A DNA stretch of 64,000 nt from Larus michahellis (lineage: Eukaryota > Chordata > Aves > Charadriiformes > Laridae): NCBI RefSeq assembly GCF_964199755.1, contig NC_133896.1:63095142-63159141 (forward strand). Direction: 5' to 3'. The position numbers and the translations under genes were made by a program. The stretch's first letter is position 1. Every line of letters begins with the position of its first letter. The notes under the pieces are model-generated. The model was not told where the DNA came from, ran no database searches, and saw only the letters and a list, made by a program, of their open reading frames with translations. Positions 1 to 11,000 of this stretch are shown in pieces.

Positions 1-1059
1 ACAACCAGCACGAGCTGCCGGTCCCTGCCAGCCGCTTTCCATCCAGGCACGGCCCCTGCTTGCAGCTGACATGGCCCATCGGTGCTGCTGAGCCCTGGAG
101 AGGCACGGGGACAAACGAAGGGGGAGATGATGGTCAGTGTTGCTCGCTGGACTCACCCATCACAGCCACAGGCGTCAAACAGCCACCCTTCTCCTTTCCT
201 GGCGTCACTTCAGCCGCCACCTGCCAGGCACACAAACACAAGTTGGGTGCAAAAAGCTGGGAAAAAGTTTCCATTCCAGATCAAATGGTGAGTGTCATTC
301 AGCCCCAGACCAACGTGCCACACACTGTGCGACCGTGCGGACACGCAAAACACATCCAGCCTCTTGCTGTTCTTCCATAAAGCAATTCCAGAAAGAAGGC
401 GCAACATACCCTGCATATCAACAGAGAGAAGATACGCAGGTAGGACATAGTAGGAAGATATGCAACAAGTAGGAACAGTACTAAGAGATTATCCCTGATG
501 CATTTAACTGGTTCTTCTTGAGATGCTTTTGTGGCCGCCCAGCACCAGCTACAGGCCACTGTGTTCAGGCAATCCCTGAAACTCTCTCATCCCTCCCCAG
601 CCAACTACTGCTGCTGTTTTAGATGAAGGAACAGGTTTAGCATGTTCTTTTTCCCCCTCCTCCCCTATATTCTTTTTGTTTTACCCTAGTAAATCTGATT
701 TTAAAAGGCACTAGCAGAACGCTACAGATGTGCGGCTGACGGAGAAGCAAGCAGCAATTTCAGTCCCAAGACACAGGAAAGCCAATGCGAGCCTTTCCAC
801 GGGTTTCAGCGGGCTTGGGGTTAGTCCTTCAGGGCAAGAAAGGAAAAGCAACACAAACCCTCATAATTTGTTCATACCCTCGAGCAGCAAGGAGCCTGGG
901 ACACTCGAGGTGAAGCCTTTTGGGGCTGCCCAGCAGACGGGGCGAGAGCTAGCCGGCACGTCCGGCACTGGATGTTCCCACCCAAGCAGGATGCCTGCAG
1001 ATGGTTTTTCCAGGAGGGCTTGGAGGCAGCTCGGGGATTTTGCTGCTGATTCAGGCATT

Positions 1060-1200
1060 CTGCGGCACAGGCGGAGACCTCGCCGCTGGCGCCGGGCCCC
1101 GCAGCTGCGCAACGCCTGGCACACGCCGCCGGGGATGCCGAGCCAACAGGGACAAGCTTGGGGCGAGGGGGGCTCGCCGCCGCCGCTCGCTGGCTTCCAG
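1060..1200. promoter_or_regulatory. small CpG-dense patch
   Basis: About twenty CpG dinucleotides lie within 140 bp of G/C-rich sequence, with repeats of CGCCG. It could be a small CpG island or the edge of a first exon. No start codon or splice signal confirms a gene. Confidence 0.35.
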
Positions 1201-2150
1201 CTGATGGCACCACTGGAGGCTTGTGTCCCCCCCTTCAGCAGGAAAAGCTGAAAAACAGGCACTGGGGGACAAACCACAGGAAGCGCGTCCCTATCTAGGA
1301 GAGAAACGAAGACTTGGTGTACGGCACACGCCGAAGGTGTTGGAGCACAAAGGAGGGATGTCGGTTTGGCACTCGAGCGCAAACAGTATGTCCCTGCCCT
1401 ACCACGTCGCTGGCCTTCTTAGGCACAACTATTTATGTTGTTGGTACAAGGGTACATGTCCCAAAATACGTAATTGTCAGGCTTTTCTGAGAGCTCTTCA
1501 AATGCCGTATGTCTCGGTCCATTCTCCCAGACTGCTTCTACCTACAGGGAAAGATGGCCTTGTCAGCAAGGGCTTTGTTTTCAGATGCCAGCAACTATTT
1601 GTGGCAGGGCCATTTTTCTTCCTGCTTTGCTGTAGGCTCTTGTAGAGCAATAACTTGTTGAGCGTGAAGATAGTACGGACCTCATCCAAGCTCTGTGTTG
1701 CAACAGGAATGTATATGTGCCCCTTCTCCTTCCTTGCTTCGCTTTAAAGTGAGTCATCTTACACAGATGTTGGGGCAAGCACAGGTACGAAGGAAGTCCT
1801 CCAGGTTTATGATGTTGTCCTGAAAGCCCCAGAGCCTGTGCCTGCCAGCTTGTGTTTTTAATGCCTGGCCACAGGAGCGCTGCGGGAAGGGCAGGACCTT
1901 GTGGCAGTATTTTCATTTGCTGTGTTTCCAGGGCATCTCCTCTCTTTTGGCAGCTCGCAGTGGCGGGCAGTTAAAGGCGCTTCTGAGTGCAACACCACGC
2001 AAGCGTCTCACTCCAGCTGGCAAGGGCAGGGAAGACAAAAGTAAGAGCAGCAGCTCTGCAAAGGGAAACGAGAGGGGTAAAGACGAGGGAATGGGAGATT
2101 AAAACATCAGATTGAAGAGGAACAATAAATCCCTGGTGAGGAATATAACT

Positions 2151-2176
2151 GGGGGGGAGGGGGGGAGGGCGAGGGG
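2151..2176 (+). other. G-quadruplex motif
   Basis: Runs of 7, 7, 3 and 4 G are separated by one to three bases, which matches the classic four-run quadruplex pattern on the plus strand. Confidence 0.6.
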
Positions 2177-5100
2177 CATAGAGAAGGAACAGATTGCAGC
2201 TCGCTAATGAGGCAGACGGCATTTTCTTTGTGATCTGCAAATTCAATCAGGTTTTCTGACAGAAAAAGGCCCCATGCTATTCAGAAATCTGTTTGATACA
2301 TGACCTGCCTCCCTCTGCCTTCAGTGGCAATAGCTGCTGGAGCAGGCGGGTCTGGCAGAGCCCACCCGGCTCTCGCGGCTGAGCCCTTGCAGCACCCTGG
2401 GGGGAAGGAGAAAACAGGCAGGACATGGGCAGGGCCATACCTTCCCGGTACCTGCAAAAGCGCAACGCTCTTGAGCTGTCAAGATGGGCAGAATGCGCTG
2501 CTTGGGCCACAAAGGCAGGGTGACAGCCAAGCTCAGCACCACAGGCATGGCCCCAGACGCGAGGGGCTGCCTAGGACCATGAACGAAGGGCTGAGGGCAT
2601 CTGGCAAAACACTGCCTTGCTGCAAAGGTCCTTGGAGTATCCAGACCGTAGCTCCTCTGTCAGGCAGGAAAGTTCCAACTGTGCGGTTGCAATCTGTCAA
2701 GGCTGCAGACAGCAACACGGAGCATTTCAGGATATGTCACCCTTGGAGTAGGGACATTGCTACCAGCCATCGGCACTAGTGTTCTGGCAGTGCCAAGGCA
2801 TTCTTGCAAAACTCTTCCAGGGAAGGAGAGGGAAGAAAGAGAGCAAGCCGCAGCTCCTCACATCTAGCTCCCACCCCTTAGTTCCCTGTATTTCATTAGG
2901 CAAATAATAGCTCAGGGTCAACAGCATCAGCCTCTTTCCTAGAAATGAAATAACCACAGCCAACTATCAGGTTGCCAAGGACCCGGGGATGCAGGCAGAG
3001 GTCCCTGCTCTGCAGTCAGCTGCTTTTGGTGTTTTTAACACAGCATTACTTCCATGACACTAGGCAATAGCACGTCTCTCCTTTGCTGTGGTTTGAGGAA
3101 CATTAAGTGTATGAAAGATGGGGCAAGAGCTCCCACCCACATGCTTGGTCTCCTCATTGAAGCCTTGGCAGAAAGTATTCAGGAATAAATGGGCAGAGGG
3201 GGCCCATTCTTTCCTGTGGGATAAAGACATTACAGTTCTCAGAGTTATCAGACTGATACTTGCCTTTAGTATTAAAGTGTCCAAAACAAAGAACAAAGAG
3301 CAATTCAGCATAATCAGTAGTTCAGTGCACCTGATGAAGACACAAATCATTGCTAGTGTTTGCTGGGAGATGTCCTCTCTCCTACCGTTGGCAGGGAGGA
3401 ATTGCACAGAGACGCAAAGCGCCCCTCGCAATATTTGATTACAACAAGATGCAAAGGCTTGGTTTGCTTGGACCAAGTCACATACTCACTTGCACCCCAG
3501 ACCCTGAGGACTGCCAGGACTTTGAGCCATCTCTCTGCTTTACACTGACGTGTGTACTGCTCCCCCTCGTCCAGGATGCAGGAATCCCAGACCCAGGACC
3601 TCCACGAAGACAAGCCGATGAGAGGAGCCTGGCTAAGGACGAATTCATCAAGTGATGGGCCAGCCTTTCGAGACTTACCCTTCCCTTCAGCTGACATGGG
3701 CTCTCTTCTACCTGTGCACAAACTTAGCTCACAGACAGAAATGTCACCAGAGCTTACTTTTACTCTGGATAACACAGCAAATAGCACAGCGCAGCACACG
3801 GACCAGATCGCCAACAGCAGGGCAGCAGCCGCCTGCAGGCAGAAGTCTAAAGACATGGTACTCCAACTCCTGTTTTTATAAAATATATATTCTCTGACAT
3901 GGCACTACAATACACTGCTTTTTATATGCCCACCCATTCCTCGAAATGTTCTCCCTGCTATTAGAAAGACAAAGTTTCTGTAAAGCAGTTAGCTAACAAA
4001 TACGCCTATTTGTATCCCTCTTTCAGTCTAATTACTCAAACTTGCCAACATTATCAGTATTACTTTTCCTATTTTACACAGAAAATCTCTGTAACCAGCT
4101 CCAATTGCCCTTCCCTGGGTTAAGTATTTGCACCAGTAAGCACCCATGCTCACCTACAGCTACACAGACGCAGGCCTGTAGATCAAAACCCAACACTCCA
4201 CACCAGCGCAGAATCAGCGAGAGCAGTTAGCTGCCAGAAAGATGCCCAAATGATATGGGATGTCCTCAGCAGTAAATGACTTCAAATGAAGATGCCTCCT
4301 TAGGACATACGGTGTAGCGTCATGAGATAGGCAAGGGAACAGTTATGGGGCTTACCTAGTGCTTTTTCAGTGATCGTCATATTTGGTTCTTGTATTTTCC
4401 TCTGCTATGAAAGTTTTCATCACGCTTTGGACTCAAGCTCACCAACTCTTTACAAGCCACCTCTGGCCTTTTATTTCAGGACATTTGCCTACAGAGGGTG
4501 ATATGGTTTTGGCCTGTGCTGACATTGCACAAATTGTTAAGAAAAGCCTGCCTGTAAGTCTGCAAGGTCAGGATATTTCTGATGAGTAACAACAAAAAGG
4601 CAGACACCGTTTAAAATGGATCTCAGGTTGTCGGTCACTGAGGTGCTCTGCTTTATCAGTCTTGCATACAAAAGACTATCAGCCCTCATGCTTTGTCAAA
4701 GCAACATTCCTGCCTTGTATGAAGAAACGCTTCAAAAGGCATTTCTGTCCCAATTCACTTAAAACAACAACAACAAAAAAAACTAAACTAAAAAAAATTT
4801 TGCTCCAGCCGTAGCAATGCCATGCAAATCCCCGTGAGCTGATTTTTCCAGGGAGGTTCCTTACCTCTAACACTGCCGACAGAAAGTCAATATTTAACAG
4901 AACAGATGCCACAGAGATACAGCTCTGACTCTGGAAATAAACACGAAGGCCATATCGAGCATGCCCACACATCCCCGACACGACACAAACTTACTGCGTG
5001 GCCCCGGGGACAGCCATGAGCTGGATCTCAGGACGCTGCCTGGATTTATCTTCAGACTGGTGAGGAGAGATGAGGGAAAATAAACTAATTTGTTGCAGTC

Positions 5101-6050
5101 CTGAAAAGCTGTATTCATTTCAGGTTCTACATAAACGTTCTTCCAAAAGACACTCCAAACTACAAGGGACGAGCACAACAGCAATTTTCATGAATTACTT
5201 TCTGTTAGGAAAATAAGTTGCAGAGCAGAGGTTTTTCCTAATTTAAAGTAGCAATACAGTGCCTTGCATGGTAACAATTCCTCGGCCTGACTGAACAAGA
5301 GATGGCTTTCTAGAGCGGTTGAGGCATGATCTGTGTGGATTTCATTGGGATCTATCTTTTCTCTTCAACTTCCCTTCCATGTCTTCGTTTTAGTGGCAGA
5401 CAGATTGCAAGATGGATCCCAATAGAGAGACGTTTGAAGTTTTCCTTTGCTGCGACACTGAAGTAAAGCCAATTCACACAAGAGATCACACTGGACTCCC
5501 ACCTGTCCTCTCTCAATGAGAGAATGCCTAAACACTGATGAACGGGCTAATAAAACCCTTCTGAATGTTTTATTGCATGCAGAAATGCTTATGGAGACAA
5601 GGGCAGTCTTAGGCTATGGGAACTCCGGCAGCTCAGCAACTTACATCAAAGCAGGGAAGCTGCAGGGAAGATCTAAGCAACAACAAACAAAAACGTTACA
5701 AAACCTTGCACAAGGAAACCCAGCAGCAAGGTGAATTTGCTATACCTTCATCCCCATGGTTTCTCATGGGTATCTTCAACCACCTACAGTAACCGCCAGG
5801 ACTACAATGTTGTGTTGCTTCTGATAGACAGGACTACTACAAATTTCCAAGCCCACCAAAGTAGTACAAAAACCTCCACAAAGCCAAGCCACAAAAAACT
5901 GTCACGAGTTGGCATTTCTACTTCCCTCCTCTCTCCTCCAACCTTCTCCCAAAAAAGTTATTGAGTCAGTCGATAAACATTTTGGTTTTATTTTAAGGCA
6001 TCGGCTGTTTTGTTATTTAAGCCCAAGTCTTAAATAAAGAGCCTTGAAAT

Positions 6051-6074
6051 AAATGCTATTTATAAATAGCATTT
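6051..6074. repeat. 24-bp perfect palindrome with MEF2-like core
   Basis: The 24 bases equal their own reverse complement, centred between 6062 and 6063. CTATTTATAA at 6056-6065 and its mirror on the other strand both fit the MEF2 consensus YTAWWWWTAR. The short word GAAAT flanks the palindrome directly on both sides. Confidence 0.6.
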
Positions 6075-7235
6075 GAAATAAAAATAGCATTGTTTGCATT
6101 TTTTCCCCCCCTGAAGAAAAGCGGTATCAAAACCTAATCTCCTTTCACACAGAACATGGGTGCAAGGAACCTGCATTGTCCCCGCAGAAGAATGCTGTGG
6201 GAAAGACACCCCATACACATCTCCTGGTTTCATGGGAACTGGAGGTAAACTCGAGGGACAGCTGAGAGATGCAATAAAAAGATGGGCTTTATTCTATTGT
6301 AGGAATACCCCCTTTGACTGTGACCCTGCCATTTTAGTCATCGTTACTCTGGGGTACATCGCGACTAACGTCTCCCACTGTACATCCCTGACAGCACAGG
6401 AAGTGCTGGCCTCCAAAGCGGTAACTGTGGTGAGTGCAGCCCTTTGTTTTTACCGGATATTTTCAGGGTAGCACAGAAAAAGCAATCACATCTGGGACCA
6501 TCTCAAGGGGCCGTTGGCAAAAATCCAGAGGCTCCACAGAAGAAGCAGCAGATTGTGGGTCGCGATGCCTTGGGCAGGATGTCTGTTTCCACAATGGCTG
6601 GGGAAGGAAGGAATATAAAGGGAGATGGTCTGATAAGAACATGGCCCACGATAAAAAGACTCTGTTCAGTATTGATTTATTTTAGCAAGAAGAAAGGTGC
6701 CCACAGTCACCGGGTTACAGACGTTAGTCTCTTGCCTCGGTGAAAAGAGAACTGGTTAGTATTGAGGCAGTGCTAAATACTGGATTTTAAAACGAGTGCG
6801 AAAATAGACAGAGAGCAGAACAGATGTGACAGACAGTGGGTTCTTCTCATTCAGCCTGGAGTTTTGCAGAAAGTTGTTAAAATCATTTCAATGCTGGTGG
6901 CTCTGTCCTGCTTTGTCCCGGACAGAGGAAACTTAGCAGCTGCAAGGTGAAGATCTGCGCTTTCTGGAATCAAGCATCTCTTCCACAATAAAAACGACCA
7001 GGCTTTGACTTACAAATTTGTTCTGCTGCCCTTGGATAGCTGGGAACATTCACGTTAGGCAGCGGAGCAGAGTTACCGACCCGCCTATAAAGAGCTCTAC
7101 TAAAACTTTAAAAAGCACTGTGAACACTCCCCCCTTCTGGTTGCCAGCTGCTCTTTATGCCACCTCGGCTTACTTTTTTACCAAGGGAAAAAGAGAGATT
7201 TCGGAAGTAAAGTTTGAGGCTGGGATTCCCTGCGA

Positions 7236-7616
7236 GAAGGAGGCCGTTTGCAGCAGGACGGATCATCCCGTTCTCTAACCCCCCAGCACCTGCCTACGGC
7301 AAGTTGTCCCGCCTGCCCTCTGCTTCGGGTCGCTCTGCATTTTCCAGATGTGCTTTTATGTTGTGCGTTCCTCTGTCCGATGCCAGGACTGGCAGCTTTA
7401 AGGGGACGGCTGCCGGCACCGCGCTTTGACTCGAAGTTCCTTCGGTGGTGAAATTCCGCCGCGCTGAGAGGCGGGAGGCGAACGCCGCCGGCTGGACCGA
7501 GAGCTCCTCCTGGCGGTCATCGGGGCCCGACTGACTTCCCCCGTGCCCGAGCTCAAAAATAAACCCGCAGCTTTGGGACCCGGTCGTCTTCTGTAAGATC
7601 GCTCAGGATAACGCAT
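7236..7616. promoter_or_regulatory. CpG island without an assigned gene
   Basis: Roughly 35-40 CpGs occur in about 380 bp, far above the flanks, with the densest part at 7410-7540. A TCT|GTAAGA donor-like site lies at the plus-strand edge near 7590. The 72-codon minus-strand frame inside is Arg/Ser/Pro-rich and matches nothing I know. The patch may be a promoter for a noncoding transcript or an unrecognised 5' exon. Confidence 0.5.
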
Positions 7617-7739
7617 TTTAAAATGGAAACAGAAAAGAAACCATACATTCTGAGAGTGATGTAAAGGCTTTCATTCCTCACTGCTTGCAGACGTGCCTAA
7701 AGAGATTGAACGCATCCTTACCCCTCGCACTGATTTTTT

Positions 7740-7775
7740 TCAAAATAAAATAAAAAAATAAAAAAAAAAAAAAAA
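7740..7775 (+). repeat. A-rich simple repeat
   Basis: Consecutive A/T-rich words (AAAATAAAA type) end in a run of about 17 A. It could be the tail of an old retroposed copy, but no body was recognised next to it. Confidence 0.6.
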
Positions 7776-8047
7776 TCAAGTTTCACATTTTCTTCCTATC
7801 AGAAGAAATAATTGTGTTTGCTGCAGGTTCTGTGCTTTCGTATGACCCACAGCCAAAGAAATACATCCTTCCTAACTATTTATGTCTGTTCAAGATAGCC
7901 TTCTCCATGCTGAGTCTGCAGGGCAGGAAGAGGGAAAGAGGAAGGAGAGTTATCCGTATCATTTTCTGAGACTGGGATGGAATGGACAGAATGGGAAATT
8001 CTATTCTACTCAAATAGCACGGGTAAAAAATATTACAGAAAGCTGAA

Positions 8048-8081
8048 TTATAAATAAGCCCGGCTCAAGGCTTATTTATAA
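8048..8081. repeat. 13-bp inverted repeat (stem-loop) with MEF2-like arms
   Basis: Arms 8048-8060 and 8069-8081 are exact reverse complements around an 8-base loop. Each arm contains a TTATAAATAA-type word that fits YTAWWWWTAR. Confidence 0.6.
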
Positions 8082-11000
8082 GTTTCTTAGGTGTTACTGC
8101 TTGTGCTTTGTAACGTAGCCTTTCTGGGACAGCAGCTGTGGGATGCTAGATGCTTGTGCAGTGCCTAAGTGAAACAAAAGGATGGAAAGAAAACAATACA
8201 GAGTTTTTTGCAAAGGCTGTCACTAGCAATGGTCTCCACTCCCCTTCTAGCTGGCCATTAGTATGTGGTACTATGGCATTGCAGAGTATCTTCTGATCTC
8301 TATATAATATGAAGTTATATAAATTTATGAACATGTAAAACATTGAATAAATGCATTTACATGAATTCTTTATACACACTGTCCCAGGCAGGTAGCAGAA
8401 ACAAAATCTCCATGTCTGATCTGCCTCTGCTCAGAGCCTTGCTGTCAAAGACTGACTTGACGTGCTTTGAAATTTTCAGAACTGGGCATCAGACACTTTC
8501 TTCAGGGTGGGCTAGTAGAAATCTTAGTTAATCCTGCCCACTTTCAGGACACAGCCAAAATGCCTTATATCAGAATTATTAAACCCAGCATCTTGCATTA
8601 GAAAGGCTCATTTTAGAAATGTTTTGTCCAGGATATCCTTCTGATGACCTGGCATGGAATTGTACAGTAGCTGATCCACGAAACATGAGAGGATCCATTT
8701 TTCCCACCACCTTCAGCATCCCTTCCTTTTTTCCCTTTGCCGCTTCTACATGATCAGTGTCTCTTACTCAGCATAAGGGCAGACCAAGGGTTTCCAAAAC
8801 CTAGTTTGCTCAGGTACTGTCACACAGAGAGAGAAGCGAATTACACCCGAGATCAGGGGCACAGCCTGGCCCTATGTCAGACTGCGTTCTTGTGTAGACA
8901 GTGTTTGCCTCAGGAGGCAATCCCCACTTCTGGGAAAAGCATGGATTAAATGAGCAGCATACACATACACACAAATACATATCTTTTCTTCTGCATAACT
9001 CTAAGATACCTTACGAACTAATAGTGATGCAGGTCTTATGTTTGAAAGGGGTCTGTAAGTCCCTTCTTTTTCTAAATTTTATTGTGACGCCTTTTTAATT
9101 TCCCAGCTATTGATGTTACTGATGATGATCTTGATGGTGTTGATTTGAAAGTCCTTTGGGCTGTTGAATTTCATAGGCTATTCACAGGTATGGCAACCTT
9201 TGGGCTCACGCTGCATTGTTAATTGGCACCTTAAGACATCAATATTGTTTGAGAAGACAGGAAAATCAGCTGGCAATAGTTGCACCCAGAAATGCCCTCA
9301 AAGATTTGGAGAATTTGAAAAATGTAGAAATGGAAGGCCAGAGATGTCTTAGCTTACATACGAGAATTACACTGTGAAAAGGACTAAGTACTTCAATGCA
9401 GAAGTGCTGCGAAGCATAACCAAAAAATTAGGTGCAGAAAAAAAATCAAAATCAATATAGCTCCCTAAAATGCCCAGAAAGATTTTGTAGCCTTTAGCTA
9501 CAAAACCTAAAAATCTATAGAAATAATCCATTTTTTTCAGACTTGCGATTTTTAACTTGCATCAAACTTGGTTGCAACAGAATAGAAGCCTAAACATAAA
9601 AGACTAGTGAAATGGAATAATTAAGAAACAAAATTAGAAGTCACTAAACATCCTCCAATTCAGATCCTTTGCAAAACCAGTCAGAATCTGGATCCATTGT
9701 AGTCCAATCTTCATGGCAGCTGATAAAGAAATTGAGGCAGAGACACCCAGAGATCTTAAATAATTCTCAGAGAGGTCACTTTAGATGTTTGGTTTAGATG
9801 TTTTTATAGAAAAGGAAGTGTGTCAACTTCCTTCTGTCCTGTTACTACAGTGACTGAAACACTGACGATCCAGTGCTGGAGTGATATCACGGCTCTCCAG
9901 GCCCAGCTCTTACGTTATTAGGTGACTGAAACATTGGACAAAGCTACATTCCACTCAATTTCATTCAAAGTAACAACCGAGAAATGAAACATAGCAAAAT
10001 GACAATGGTTTAGAAAAAGCTTTTCCAAAATTGCAAAATGGAGCGGTGCGCTTCTTTTTATGCCAGTAGCATAGACTGATTTGGAAAAGTAAGATTTAAA
10101 TAATACTTAAAAATACTCAAACTGAAGCTGGCCCCAGGGGTTGCATTTATAAGTTCACACCATTCCAGGTGCCTGCATATTACTTTCTGTCCTGTTTATC
10201 ACAGAAACATGCTTAACCTCTCCATCCTGACATCCGTGCAAAGGACAGGGATCTAGGCCACCGATCTAGGGAAGCACAGAAGAACCCCTCCATGTCTGGA
10301 AGGGGTCTCCAGTGGACAGTGGCTGGGGATGGGACCCTTCTTCTAAGATGACCCCGGTGAGACTGGTCAGACCTTACCCTGGATACAGCTTCTCCCCCCC
10401 TCAACACAGGGAAAAGCAGCAATGTCCATCTTTTGGGGTCACACCGCTTCCATGCTCTTCACCACACGGGCTGGCAGGCTTGGAATACCTGAGCAAAGAG
10501 GCGAAAAGAAGAGCTCCACAGGAGCTGGCATGTCAACCAGTCAAAACAGGAGAAACCCCTTTTGCAGATGCCTCGGTGATGTCTGCAGACTGCTGCTTCA
10601 GTCTCCTAAAGGGCACAAGTTCCTCTCCTGACTGGCCAATTACTCTGACCCTTGCTGCTCCCTTCCCTCACCAGTACACCCCAGAGGCCCTCATCACATT
10701 AGCAAAACAAAGGTAAAGATACAGCAGCACAATCCAAAGCCTTCCCTATAAATGAATTCCTGCATCGGAGAAAGCAACTCCCCAGGCAGCAGAGAGGACC
10801 ACCCTGCCCCCATCCCACAGTAGGCTGGACTGGGATGCACCAAGACAACTTTCTTTCCAGGAGAGCACCGGGAGTTATCAATCATTGGAAGTCGTGAGCA
10901 AGATCCCAAAATAGCAAACTGCAGCATCACCTGAAAACCCTCAGAAGCACAGCTACATAAAGATATGTCACTGCATCAGCTGAGGCGTTAATTTAGACCT

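Larger units (their letters stand above)
1..6000. other. intergenic, no gene recognised
   Basis: Both strands were scanned. Open frames up to 173 codons overlap each other in several frames in G/C-rich DNA, have no domain I recognise and are not bounded by credible splice patterns. The stretch contains a CpG-dense core at 1060-1200 and a G-run cluster at 2151-2176. Confidence 0.6.

Noticed and set aside
861..1382. 173-codon open frames on both strands
   Set aside because: They lie opposite each other in G/C-rich DNA where stops are rare, with no domain, no start context and no splice pattern; read as chance frames.
2300..2779. 159-codon plus-strand open frame
   Set aside because: Low-complexity Gly/Arg/Pro/Gln composition, overlapped by frames on the other strand; no family resemblance.
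6160..6471. 103-codon plus-strand frame with a hydrophobic, Cys-containing segment
   Set aside because: I recognise no family, no splice-compatible neighbours were found, and one isolated frame of this length is expected by chance.
7398..7616. PARP12 first exon in the CpG island
   Set aside because: The Arg/Ser/Pro-rich 72-codon minus-strand frame lacks the CCCH-type motifs expected of PARP12.
10213..10716. Overlapping frames of 69-134 codons
   Set aside because: Both strands are open in the same place and no homology was recognised.
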